Positions 48,730-61,282 of a stretch of 64,000 nucleotides of DNA are shown piece after piece. The position numbers and the translations under genes were made by a program. The stretch's first letter is position 1. Each line of letters begins with the position of its first letter. A model generated the notes under the pieces. That model saw only the letters and a program-made list of their open reading frames with translations, made no database searches and was not told the origin of the DNA. Source of the stretch: Andrena cerasifolii (lineage: Eukaryota > Arthropoda > Insecta > Hymenoptera > Andrenidae); the NCBI RefSeq assembly GCF_050908995.1, contig NC_135120.1, forward strand, positions 17,373,433 through 17,437,432, given 5' to 3'.

Positions 48730-49591
48730 GTTTGATATGAAGCAAGAAGCAATTAAATCGAGAGTTGCCTATTTGCCCGTTTATACATTGAGCTCGCTTA
48801 GAGGCGACTCGCAACCTTCACAATGATAGTTTCGATAGAGGATTCGCTCCGTTAGTGTTAGAGGGAAAGGTACATATCGCGCACTCGACACATTCCTCGA
48901 TTAGACGCTTGGTGTCACTTCTCAGTTCTCACCGAGCCATCGTCAGCTTCCCTTCTGGCGAAACAATTTAACTAAATAAATTGTGCAATGTAAGAACCAC
49001 TCGAATTTCTTGCGCTAGGGGAGAACATGAAGGCGAATGTATGTCGTACGTTTCGATGTATCGTGAATATTAATATATTTGTTACGCGTGTCGCTTGAGG
49101 CTTACGTAACTGTAGGTAACTGCAGTATGCACATGCCAAGGTGAATAAACATGAAACGTAACATTTCAGTTTTGTAGTAGGTAGGAAATTATTTATTAAT
49201 GAGTTATAAAGCTGAAGAGGGCATTGAAGGTAAATGCTTTTCCATCACGTTCTCCTTAAATGGAGCGGTTTATCTGATAACGAGTAGCCTGTATACTACA
49301 CCGCCAATGACCTTGCGCGACCTTTGTTTCACAAGCTAATTGAAACTAGGTAGTGTAAAATAAAATTTGTACACTCGTGTGGCATTTCTTGAGATTTCCG
49401 GTATAGATACAGTTGAGTGATTCTGAATAAAATTAGGTATATTGTGAACTTTCAATGAATTGAGTGGCAACGAACAGTGGTAGATATTTGTCAGGTCATT
49501 TATATTCAAGCATGAATATGTATCGCGATGGAATTTGTTCAGTCCACGTCTCTTTATTTCCCGACGACTCTGCGGCTGAAATAGGGGAAAC
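48730..49591. other. intergenic between two minus-strand genes
   Basis: Holds the 5' flank of the E2-type gene and the 3' flank of the chitinase. A minus-strand AATAAA (TTTATT at 49553-49558) lies about 35 bp past the chitinase stop codon and is its likely polyadenylation signal. Confidence 0.5.
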
Positions 49592-52500
49592 TCATGCAGA
49601 TCTGCACTCCTCCCGGTCAGCATTTTGCGGCCAATCGCAGACGTTATTTATCGTGTTCCAAATCAAACGGTTGGGACACGTGAACTTCATTGGCGATCCA
49701 TGGACGCACTCGTAATACTGTAAAGAAACGAACAACCTCGTTAATGCCGCAGTATCTACGGGAAAAAAAAGATAGAATTTCGAACGTAAATACTGACCGA
49801 GTGACAATCCTTAGAGGGGACAAATTTATTAACATTTTGGCAGACAACTTTCTCCGCATCGTCGTCGTCGATCGGTGACTCACTCCATTTATTTGTATCT
49901 TCGGTGGTAGATGTACTTGAGCTCTGGGTAGTAGTTACCTCTGGTTTCGCGGTAGGCCTTTCTGCAGGCTTCGTCGAAGATGGCTGAGTAGGTTGAATGT
50001 TGCCCGACGAGGTGGTGCTCGGCGGCCTTGCCCACTCAGGCTAAACACACAATTTGATTTAGCATTTTCAGAAACAATTCTCTTCGATCCTCGGCATTTT
50101 GGCCTATTACCGTGGGCGTCGTAGGAAAGTCTTTGTTCGGTACGACGTATCCGTTCAATCCTTCGTGAATAACATTCATCAGGGGGTTGCGTTCACCACA
50201 GAGTCCTTGGAAGTCGTCCATATCGATGGCCCAAACCATGGCACCACCGTATCGCGAATCCTTGATGAAGTCAATCTTGTACTTTACACTCTCTACATTT
50301 TCGTAACCAACCCACTGCGTTCCTGCAATTATAAATTCACCGCTCGAAGATTGCTTCGAAGCTTCAATAGGGGGTAGTTCCCCCAGTGCCGGGCGCTTAA
50401 GGGGACCTTCCGGTCTAAAATTCGATATTTTTTTATTTCATTTTACGAATGTTCAACCTTTTAGGAATACGTGTTTAAAATTTTTTTCTCGAAACAGTCT
50501 TCTCAAGACGGTGGGACCTGTATTTCTAAAAGTTATTATCCGATTCGACTGAAACTTTTTTTATTTTGAAGAATATACTTCTGGCTAGGGGGGGGGGGGG
50601 GGTTACCAGAACAAAATACATAAAATTGAAAATTTATAATTTTTAAAGGCGTTGATAGGATGAAAAATATAGGGAAAAAGTGATTTCAAACTTCAAGTGT
50701 CGTTATTTTCTAAAAAAAAATGTAATTTTTGTAACTTTTCTGCCCCCCCCCTAGTCTTCAAAATAAAACAAGCTTAAGTCGGATAATAACTTTTGGAGAT
50801 ACAGGTCCCACCGTTTTAGATCAATTTTTTAACGCCTTGACTTTAACGACTCCCTAGTGCCGTCTGCAATGATTAATTATAAAGCAAAAAAATATTTCTA
50901 TAATTTAAGACAGCCTTAATACAATGCAAAAAGTTCCATTAAATTATATATAGTAGTTTCCCTTTAATTAATTCCTAAAGATCACCTATTTTGGGGGGGC
51001 TCTAGATCGGAAGGTCCCGTGGAGAGGTGCCTCCTTAAGGTAACCCCCCTTAAGGTTTTCCTCAAGTAAAAAGGAAGAAATAATATTAAATCAATCTCCT
51101 TAGCTGTGCACACGCGACTGGAACGTGTCGAAACCTAATTCTTATTTTGTCTATCCCCTCTACGCTTTACGCGGAATAACGGCTCTGTAGCGTTTTAAAT
51201 GTCACAGATATAGTTAATGTCCGGTATTAGGTACCGTTCGGCGTTAAGGGAACTCTCCACACATGTTATAAAAGTATGTAAATATTTTTACGTAAACGCA
51301 CCTTGGTAAGTATATGGAACCTTGCCAATTTCGTCGAACTTCTGGGTCCAGTTGCTGCCTGGAGCTTGCAGCCTGGTGCAAATCTACGATAGAATAGTTT
51401 CTTTGTTATTGCCAGGTTTTTCTGCGGCGGCGTGGTAGAATTGATTACTGATTGACCTCGTAATAAGAAAGAAATCCTTTGGCTTGGGTGTACTCCCCCG
51501 GCTCACCGCCGCCAGCTTCCTTGTTGATGTAGGTGCCCGGTTGGTAATTGTTGTTGCTCTGACTAAGGGTGAACGTACGTCCATACAGCGGTATTCCGAC
51601 GATTAGTTTCTCGGCAGGACAGCCCTTTTCCTCCCAAAGCAGAAGACCGTCGTGCTGCAAAAATGATTCTAAGAAATTCGGCTCTGAATTTGAAAGAAAC
51701 GGGACGTTTGAGAGTGATTTAAAAAAATAAACCGAGGGAACATTTGCATAGAGGGCTAATTGTAAGCTCTAGAACGTCTTACCACGTTCAGTTTCTCGTA
51801 AGCCCACTGGTCGTGGGGTCTACGGTACAGAGGACTGTGCACGTCCGCAAATCCGGCCCAGTTACCTCGAAGATCGTAGGACATCACATGAATAGCGTCC
51901 ATGTTCCTGTAGACACGATATTTCCTCTTCTGTCATTGCCGTTAAGAGCAAGCATCTACCCTGATCGACAGTTGAATTCACTTACTTGCACAATTCCGGC
52001 ACGTGGTACCCCTCGTCGAGCCGGAATTTGGCCATCGGCACTGCCATCGTCAGCTCCCACCCCTTCTTTTCTTTGTCGAAGGCACGTCTCAGCTCTTCGA
52101 CAAAGTAGAAGAAGGTGTTCTTGTCGGAGAAGCTTCCACCTCTGTCAGCAGCACCTGGGTACTCCCAGTCGAGATCGAAACCATCGAAATCATACTTGTG
52201 CATGAATTCTACAACAACAAAAAAAGCATAACAATAGAACGGCCCTCCTGTATTAAATCAATCGAAGACTTATCATTACGATAAATTATCTTCACCCGAC
52301 GTATCACTAACGTGACCATGACGAAAGTATGGTTTTCAATTGCAGCCACGTTTGCTCACCGACTACGCTTCTGATGAAAGTATCGCGTCTTTGCTTCACG
52401 CTGACGAGGGCACTGTATTTCCTGCCACCCTCTCCCCAACCACCCACCGCCACGGAAGTCTTCAAGTGAGGGTACTTGGTCCTCAGGTCGTTGAAGGCCA

Positions 52501-52862
52501 CGTAATTCTCCTTGTCCACGTCCAGTTCTGGGTCCAGGACCAGCACCTCCCAGGTAACATTGCTCACGCCAATAAACGAGTAAATGATATGGGTGCAGAG
52601 ATCACCCGGAATGTCGTCCACTTCGTATCTACCGACGTCAGGTCGATAAATGGCCCAGTTGCTGAAGTAACACACTATTCTGGCGGGCTGGTCCGCTGAG
52701 TGATCGTAAATAGCGCGTTCGCTTTCATTAATCTCCTTGATTCACGGAGAAGCTGTTTCTTTTATCGCTATCTTATCGGAAACGCACGGCACGCTTACCT
52801 GTCGTACAAGCAGCAATCATGAATGGTAGAAGAAAGGCGAGAAAACACTTTCCCGGTGCCAT
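49592..52862 (-). CDS. Cht5: chitinase 5 (GH18 group I, secreted)
   Basis: A secreted endochitinase that degrades cuticular chitin during moulting. Exons (minus): 52799-52862, 52360-52695, 51986-52208, 51783-51906, 51457-51654, 51302-51383, 50111-50322, 49798-50040, 49592-49717; all phases join, 535 residues. A signal peptide (MAPGKCFLAFLLPFMIAACTT) precedes one GH18 domain (about 25-395): SVAVGGW, the catalytic motif FDGFDLDWEYP with acid Glu 149, MSYDLRGNWAG, GIPLYGRTF and MVWAIDMDDF. A Ser/Thr/Pro-rich linker (about 414-475) leads to one C-terminal CBM14 chitin-binding domain with six cysteines. One GH18 plus linker plus one CBM14 is the Cht5 layout. All catalytic residues are present. The 979-bp intron before the exon at 50111-50322 carries a piggyBac-type element. 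Confidence 0.96.
50397..51018. mobile_element. TTAA-flanked (piggyBac-type) fold-back element, copy 2
   Basis: Same family as 9440-10180. The left border is TTAA (50397-50400) followed by GGGGACCTTCCGGTCTA; the right terminus ends AGATCGGAAGGTCCC near 51018 but its TTAA is displaced or lost (TTAA occurs at 51035-51038). The internal palindrome is retained. About 100 bp present in copy 1 is missing near 50480. It carries a run of 15 G (50588-50602) and, inverted, 9 C (about 50743-50751). It lies in a chitinase intron. Confidence 0.78.
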
Positions 52863-55800
52863 TTTCTGAGCTGCAAACGATCCAATCGCGATTTAAGTAT
52901 CCCTTATTACTTAGTATTTTATCGCGCCGAAAATCGTCAGCTTCGATGCTTCCCCACCGGCACAACGTTTCCTGCACGCTGTTGCAACGCGCGTTAGAAA
53001 GAACCGATATCGACGTATTGATCGATGCCCGAGTGGTCAACGTCTGGTTAGACCGAGCATCGACGGGTCTCTAGAAGACGAACGATTTTCTGGCGGACTG
53101 ATTGGCAGCTGCCGGTAGTGGGTAAAATGACCGCTTTATCGAAACGTGGTTCTTTAAACGGGGGACGATTGGTAGCGACCGGTTTCGAGTAAAGCAAATA
53201 GCGTGGCATCTCTGCCAGATTTTTCTCGGACAATCTTGCTGTATTTTCGTTCGAGGGTGCAGCGGACGATAGTATTTCGGAGGCTATAGAGATTATTTTA
53301 GCGACCTTGATCTTGATCTAAATCTTCATCGACCTACTTAGTGAATTATAAGACGAATGCTAATCTTTTCTTATCTTACATTCGGGTGCTTTTGGTTTCT
53401 TTTAAATGTTACACTCCCTGTTTTAATGAAAACGAGTTCGTGCCCCGTGATAGGGAGAAACGGTGCGAGGTATTAAAAGTTCAAGGACCCCTCCGCCGAG
53501 AGTTCAAACACGAGGGCCAGAGCCCTAAAACGATGTTATTCGATGCATGCACGCGAAACGACCGGCCCGATAAAACCGGAGGACCTTTTATGCCTTTTTT
53601 TCTCTGATAAAAAAAGCCTCGCCTTTAGGCCGCGAAAGCGTGGTCGTTAAAGCTGTTGAGCGAACTGTTCACCCCTTCGGAGGACTTTTATTCAGCAAAT
53701 TGGACGATAAAGTCCGCGACGATCTGGATTGTAACGCGACTTCTTTTCGGTTTAAACTAAATCGTTATTGATACGCGGCTTCTCTACATTTTTAACCGAC
53801 TTCAAGGAGGAGGAGGTTATAGATTCGACTCGTATGTATTTTTTTTTTATAAGTTTGTCCCCACATAACTCCTCAGCATATGAACCGATTTTGATGATCT
53901 TTTATTTATTCTAAAGAGGGCGATGCCCCGGTGGTCCCCAACATTGGCCCAATATTTTGCCAGTTCTGGTTAATAATAAAGACTATTGTCACCTAATTAT
54001 TATTATTATTTTATATGCGTACGCGCATATCTCCTCAGCATATTGTGTCAATATATATAAAACTAAGGAGTTAAAAATAATATTTTTTTTTAAATTAAAT
54101 CCGCCTTCAAACTAATAAAAATGCACTAAAAAGTAAAAAATAATTTTTTCTCTTGTTTAATCTACGACTATCATCTTTTTTATTCAGCGCCTCATCATTT
54201 GCACTGTGTAAATCTGGCGTCGACTTAAAAAATATCAGAGTCGTAGATGAAACAAGGGAAAAAATTATTTTTTACATTTTAGTGCATTTTTATTATTTCG
54301 AAGTCGGTTTAATTTTTCCGCTTCATGGATATTCAATCGTAAACCGCAAACAGTCGGAATCGATCGCCTTCTTTCTAGAGTTCCAGACAGCGGGCTTGGA
54401 AATTCCTTTATTTTCGCGGGGCCAACCTGAAACGCGGCAAAACACTTGTCGCGAGCGTTGAAAAATACCGGGAAGAAAACGTGACTAACGATCAGGCGAG
54501 ACGTGGGCAAAACGTCCGTCGCGTTACCTCGACTCTCGCCGAACGATAAGCGCGTTCTTTTTCACGGCGTTCGTGGCGGGAATCGTTCGCGTTGCCTTTT
54601 CAACCATATAAATCATTTCCCGCTCGTTGTCTTTCGTCCGAGCCCGAACGCACCGGAACGGAATGGCAATTGCATCGGAAGAAGATCTAAGACCGTCCTT
54701 GGAATTCGATGAGTTTCGCGCGAAATCCCGGAGCTAGATAATGGTCTGTTGGGCCCGCGAAAATAAAGGGAGACAGCGAGGGAGTTGGTGGTCGCGGGGC
54801 GTTTCTTTACGCGAATTAAAATGCTGAGTGCATCGGATCCTTCGACGTCTATCCCGCTGGCTGCACTCCGAATACAAACGCAGGCAGCCCGAGACCCTGA
54901 GGAAGTCTGATTTGTCGGGACAATAGCTCTAACTTTCGACGGTTTGCTGTTTTTGAATTTCTCAAAGAATCCACATTCTAAGTCTTCCATCAGCAGTCGT
55001 ACTAAGTGTGTATAAGTAGAATAAGGAAAACGGGATTCTCGGCAGAATACATAGTGCTACGTTCCTTTCTAAATAATTTCTATACGATAGCCGATCGATA
55101 AATTTTTTAATTAGCATTCAGCGAAGGAACTCGTCGAGAAGAGCCCGCTTCGTTTCAAGCACGTATTCGACGTTGGTCGTACAGTCATCGAGGTTCTTCC
55201 TGCTCGATGAGAGCGGTGCTCGGCACGTGATCATTCGCGAGATCGATGCTCCGATCCGGCAATTTTCTTCCTGTTGCACATTGGCGTGCTTCGAGGATTC
55301 GATTAGCTCACAGGCATAAAGAATCGATGATAGCCTTCCGTTTAATCTAACGTGATCAGCGTTCCGAAAGATAGAGACTAACCGACTCGGCCAACGCATC
55401 GGTATATCGGTATAGCGACGCTCCAGTATCATTATCGTGAGGATGAGTCCGCGTATGATAACTTGGACCCCATCTTGACTGACCTTCGAGCTTCAGAGAT
55501 GAAAGGGATAAAAAAACGGAAACGAAGGGAGAGGACCCTCGCCCACGTGGCGTGCCAGCGATCGCGATGGAATTCCAGCGACAACGTGTAAATACCGAGG
55601 GAAATCGTTTTGTTGCGTGCCATTTTTCTTTCTATTTTCGCGTGCCACTGAACAGACAACTCACTGGCAAAAATGCACGCGAGGAAAAGAAGAATGTCCT
55701 TTGTGTCGAATGAATCACGCGAGGGAACCTGGGTTTTCAGGAGAAGTAGGGATCGTCCTTCTATTTTAGAGCAAGTAGACGAATGCAGGTTAAAGTTCGG

Positions 55801-58800
55801 TCTTCAGGAAATCTCAGATTCCAAGCAATAGAACTATTGAAAAAAATTGTGATTCGTATGCCGTATTTATTCACGGCAGTGCGAGCCCTGATGTGGTCGG
55901 AGTTGTTTTCCTAGGAATGTTTTCGAGCCGTGAGAGGAATTTTTAACGAAAGCCGGCTTGCCTTCCGATCTATCCCCTGGAGTAGCTCGCAGTATCTGCG
56001 ACTGATAAACTACCTCGAACCTCGAGTGTTCGCGGATGTCCTATTTCCCCAACTATTTCACGCTTTATCGCGAGCTGAATGCGAGCTACGATGCTCAGCA
56101 GACTCCCATCCTTGCATCAAACAGCCGATTGCGTTTAATCGAGGCTTTACGTTGTAGACACAAGGAACTAGATCATGGAAAGGTTTAACGGCGCACGGAT
56201 GCGATAACGGGCACCTTGATAAGCATAGTGCGATGCAGATTTCACAATTTTCCAATTATCCTCGAGTATCTTGGAAAGCTTCGCTGTATTTAGAGAATAA
56301 TGCCCGATGGGAACGTAAATCGTGATTCGAGGAAAGACTGTATCAACCGATAAAGCCGATATCATGGTGAACCGATGCATTAAGCAACCGAGAAGCAATT
56401 TCTCCATTGAAGATTGTTTAAAATTGATCAAGGTAACTTCTGCCGCGAGATACGAGGGAACGCAAAGTACAGAACGAAAGGAACTACGCAAATAAAATGA
56501 CAATTCTCCGAGACGTTTGCTCGCGATGGCACCCAAGAAATACCGAGGATCTCTACGGTGTATTAGAAAATGAAGTGCTCCAAAGGGAAACGGAAAGCGA
56601 ACACGGCGCCAGATGAAAGATACACGGGGTCAGAGCGATACCGCGGTAAAAGTAAAGAGATGGACACTCACCTTCGCGACACTCGGGTACCTCAGAAAAA
56701 TCGTGGCTTCGCCCGAGGTTAAGCTCTCATATATACCCAGGTGGACCTCATTAGAATTCAGGTGCAAGGGGCCCCGCACGATTGGTTGGTTCGTCGACCC
56801 TCAGCCTCCCGTCAACAACGAGGGGGACGAACGCGCGACGACCACCATCCGTCATTGCATCCATGTCTCGCTAGCCGTGTCGCCTGCGATCTTACCTTCT
56901 TCATTCGTCATCGATCCCTTTGTCTGGGCTACTCTCGCTTCCTTGGCTTCCACTTGATCCTGTTGCCTCGTTAGAATTTCATTAGTTTGCCATTCAAGGC
57001 ACAGCAGAGATTACGGGGTCCGTTTTGCTCGCTTTGCAGTTCGCCGTAGGATGGTTTCGGCTGCTGAAGCTCCTTCTACGTTGCCCGACACGGTCGTACC
57101 TTAAAATTCAATGATTTAAGAATGCAATGATTCGAAACTATTGCAGGGAGGATGTGATCACCGATATCTTCGATCAAATAACAGATTAACGTGCTATTAC
57201 ATTTCTCAAAACTCCTGCGCTGTTTGTATCGCGGTTACGCAATCTATAAGTTCCCTCTTATCTTGACATCGACGCTGTCCGGTGTACCGCACTAGTTGCT
57301 TCGTGATAATTTTATGAATGATTTGATATGGGTTTCGCATTAATTCGTTCACAAAATAAGCAACAAGTGAGTTCTCCTGAAAAATATATAAAAGAATGGA
57401 GCAAAAGCGTCATTTTTTTTGCTATATCCTCCGATTTATTAGGAATAAAATATAATTTGTTGCACATTTTCGATTCTTCCCTCGTCGAGGGAAACCGTTT
57501 CCTATCTACAAGATCCCTTACGAAACACGACACCGGTGTATTATAGCTCCGCCGATATTCAGACCTCCAAGTTCAGTAAGCTTAACTGTAAAAAGCAAAC
57601 TGGGAAGAGTAGGGTGGAAGAAGAAAAATCACGGCTCATGTAATATGGATTTTATTTTATTCGTGTAACAATAACAGTTCCTGTTTCCACAGTGGTTTCT
57701 TTTACGGGTACAGTAATTTCGGCCTTATCGTGGCTGTTAAACGGTCCGACTGGCGCAATGGCAGCCAACCGCAGAAAGCAACCCTTCACTGGTTTCTCAG
57801 GTGCCATGGACCAATGAGAGCCGCGGAGCGAGGTCCACGCCGATAAACGACCGATACTAACCGTCGTTTCTCGAACGTTGACTCTCGCTGGTCGCGATCG
57901 GCCGCGACGGAAGTGCGCTCGATCCACGCGAGGCTTGTTGAAAAGGGCACACCCGTTAAACCGTGAAACGACCACTCATCGAAGGCAAGCTCTCCTCCCG
58001 ACAGCCTCGTTCTCCCGTTTGCCCGTTTCACCGCGCCTCGTGTATCGCGCACGGATCGTCGGAGTTATTATAAAAAATTATCCCTAGCGCCGATGCCCGC
58101 GAACCGAGCAGTTCTCGACGAATAGAAACACGTGTGTCTACCCTTAATTAGCGTGATTAGCGAGACACCGTTCTCGGGGTGAACGGTCGTCGAGGGGGAT
58201 GATCCTTACGTTTGTAAATGTTTGTGCTGCGCGTTAGTCTCGGCGGTTTAAATTTTAATTGACGAACAGTCGCCGCGTCCCGCGAGCGATCTGTTTGGTG
58301 TAATTTGGCACTCTTCGACTTCGCCTGAACGCTCTCGCGTGCCCGGTACTGTTAACGAGCTACGATCCGGCTGGACAGTCCCGTCCGAAACTACTCGCGA
58401 CCCTCTGCGTCGGGACGCTCTCGCTGCTCAGTTCTTCGAGATCGCCTCTCCTGTTTCAATTGTCAAACGAACGATGGCTCCCGGTGGTGAGGACTCGTAC
58501 GAGAAATTTAGAGCGCACGAAACGCGCCGCTTCAAACATTAGAATGCCACGCGTCGACGCGTCGAAAGAACCGATGCAGAACATGCTATTGCGGAACTTC
58601 TCTAAAGCGTATATATGCGTTACGTATTCCTTAGATTCTAGGCTATCCAACCCCAGTCAAGTGCACGCGCGTACACGAGCGTTTCCGTAAGAAAAGTGTC
58701 GAATAGGCTGGCGAGTGTTTAGGGTGAGCACGTCGTGTAAATCCGTGCGCTTCACTGCGTTGAATCGGAACGAATCTTTGCGGCCCAAAACAGCGATTAA

Positions 58801-59636
58801 AGGATCGAAGTAGCAGCTCTTCTTCTTTCATATCTACATGTAGACCCATCGGGATATTGCACTAAATTTCGTTTCATTTGGAAGCAATACGTATATCAGC
58901 GGTGTATCAACCCCTCGCGTACTAACAAGATCTCTACAGGGTACTTGGATGTCAACTTCAATCCATTCCTTCAAGTTCCTCGTATCATTGATTGGTGTTT
59001 TACGCCGCAAAACTGTCCCCGTCTCAGTCAGTTCCATTGCGCCGGCGATCGTAATTCATAGCATCTTTCTTAACGTTTCACTACGTTGCGCCACTCATAG
59101 CACCTATCGCAAACGCAATCTTAATCACTACCTTACGCCTGTTACTTATTCCTAATTTTAGTCTCTTACGTAGTCGCGCAGGTGTTATCAATCGGTGGCT
59201 TCCAAACTAATTACAAACGTGAATAAATTATTTGCTACTGGTGAACATTACTCAATGCATGTGTTTTCAACATTCTTTTAAAGAACGTCGCCGAGGAACA
59301 CGATTCTAAGTAGCAAAAGGTTTTGCATCGAGTTCGGTCAACATGAATTTCACGAATAAGATATCCATTTAAACGAAAAGTTTAAACGAAGATAAAGGTG
59401 ACGAAGGGACCACTGTTTTCAACACACTGACGCGCATTACCCTTTCAGCGAAATTACGACACATTGGCCGAACTCAGCTCGCGGAAAACCATGTCTCCGA
59501 GTAGTTATCTATCAATACACTCGATTTCCCCTCTAAGTAACATCGTTCGCACGAATCGGTGCTATTCGATTGCAGTTTTTCACTAACTGAACTTAGTTTA
59601 TTATTATTGCTAGTTATAGCAACTCGTGGAAGCATT
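52863..59636. other. GC-rich intergenic region, no supported gene
   Basis: Upstream of the chitinase, composition returns to CpG-rich. The many 60-125-codon frames overlap each other and lack domains. A 108-codon minus-strand frame at 57652-57975 ends within an AATAAA-like string, but I found no upstream exon or homology. A repeat element is at 53792-54313. No RNA gene was recognised. Confidence 0.4.
53792..54313. mobile_element. inverted-terminal-repeat element
   Basis: The left end reads TTAACCGACTTCAAGGAGGA, a terminus resembling a widespread insect interspersed repeat; the right end is GAAGTCGGTTTAA, its complement. An internal fold-back of about 200 bp occupies 54100-54313, with arms containing ATAAAAATGCACTAAAA and ATCTACGACT. 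No coding capacity. Class uncertain. Confidence 0.6.
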
Positions 59637-59987
59637 CTATTCGAATAGAAGAACACAAATAGAGCCGGAATAACTTTGAGAAAACGTAATATAGAGTTCT
59701 TTACAGTCAGGATTTTGGATGCAGTGCTTCTCCTCGATAGAAACTCCTAGCTGATTGTTTGTGTCTTCGTCGCTATCGACGAATGGGTAGGCTTGAGCAT
59801 TGGATTCTTCAGTAACGAGACACGAAAGTATTCTATCTCGATGCTCGAAGTAGAAAATAGTAAATATAAAGTACCGCGCGCTGCTCGAATCGAAATGGAT
59901 CATACTTACTCCACAGAGGGAACTGAAGTCTATAAAAACTAAAGAAAAGAACGCATAATAAAAAATTAAAAGCTTCTTTATTTTCAT
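59637..59987 (-). CDS. possible small secreted protein gene, function unknown
   Basis: A minus-strand frame starts MKIKKLLIFYYAFFSLVFI, a good signal peptide. It is followed by a near-consensus splice donor (GGA then GTAAGTAT) at 59908-59909. A 66-nt intron to an acceptor before 59843 would keep frame; the unspliced frame is also open. The second part contains AQAYPFVDSDEDTNNQLG and a pair of cysteines (HCIQNPDCKE), then stops at 59637. I do not recognise a family. Alternative second exons elsewhere are possible, and it may be chance. Confidence 0.3.
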   Translation of the reverse strand: MKIKKLLIFYYAFFSLVFIDFSSLCGVSMIHFDSSSARYFIFTIFYFEHRDRILSCLVTEESNAQAYPFVDSDEDTNNQLGVSIEEKHCIQNPDCKELYITFSQSYSGSICVLLFE

Positions 59988-61282
59988 AACTGCTTCGATA
60001 TTTACTATTTTCTCTTATAGATAATGTAGTTCACCTACTTCTGTCCGTTAGCCATTATTACTAGTCCTTAACAACGACCGAGAGGACGACTATTTATTAT
60101 CAGTTTATTCGATCGATGATTATGTACAATATCGACGCAAATAAAAAAAACACCTTTTCGATTCACCCTATCAATAATGTCAGGCGTATCGCCTGCGAAG
60201 TTTCAAAAGAACGTTAGTCGTGGATGATTCTGTTTTCTTGTTGTTCCGAGCTGGCAGTAGTGTTTGTTTTTGTGCTGAAAGGATTCCTCCCGCGGAACCA
60301 TGTTTCTTCGGCAACAGTGTCCATGAGATATCTTACGAATAATAATTTTCCCTCTGCTGGTACAGTGGCAATGGCGTCACGGGCGAGAGATCCTCGTCGT
60401 CTAAGCTCGATTCGGTTTTCAAGGGAAGGGTGGCCAGTGCTTTCACTGTCGAACATTAAAGCGAAGGAATTAACTTCGACCCGACATGGAACGTTCGTTG
60501 GAGAAGATTTTCAAGTCTAAAAGTGGGAGATTAGATCTTTTTAGAAATGTTGTAACAACTGAATTGTATCTCCATCGAACGTCTGTCAAATGAAACAGAA
60601 AGGAGAGTAAAATAAGAATGAACAGTGGTCGAGGGACAAATGTATGGAGGGTAATGAATAAAATGAAAGAAAAATTATAAACAAACCTGACAAACGATAA
60701 TATGATGTGCGTGTCCTATATGGAGGGATGGAGTAAGCATGTCAGTCAGTGTGCCTGGTTACCTATACAAAGCACAAACAATCCAAACAACACTCACTAC
60801 GTATTACAACTGTATTTAACGTCGATAAAAGCGTCGTCGAAGGAAATTAATCGTATTAAAATTAAAATAATTACGACAACGCATGCCAATGAGAGCACTC
60901 TGAATTCGCCTTGGTATCGGTAACTGGAGAATGGTAGCTTAAATACTCGAACACGGAAGAAATATTTTCTAATTTCAAACCCCTGCCGCGTACCAGTAAA
61001 GTATGCTATATGTATATATATATTTACATATATAAAATAGTCTTGCAATAAGACGAGTGATTCTTATCAACAGTTTTCTCGTTCTGGTGAAGTAGTAAGG
61101 TACAGTAAAAAGAAAGAAAATATATGACGAGCCATTTTAACAAGCGTGAGCCTTCTGCACTAGAGAAACAGAAGGCACGGGAAGCCACTCTAAACATTGG
61201 TCATGCTATCACACCATTGGACGCAATATATGTACTTGTATATCAGATTCATGCAGTATGAATCAAACGGATAACTTATGGT
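59988..61282. other. AT-rich flank, no supported gene
   Basis: 3' flank of the PLEKHA-like gene. A minus-strand frame at 60214-60456 contains a strong donor (GTAAGATAT at 60336) after GKLLF and could be an exon of an unrecognised gene, but no partner exon was found. A (TA)n stretch lies near 61012-61035. Confidence 0.35.

Noticed and set aside
57652..57975. 108-codon minus-strand frame ending in an AATAAA-like string
   Set aside because: No family resemblance, no upstream exon and an overlapping Arg-rich frame; not enough to call a gene.
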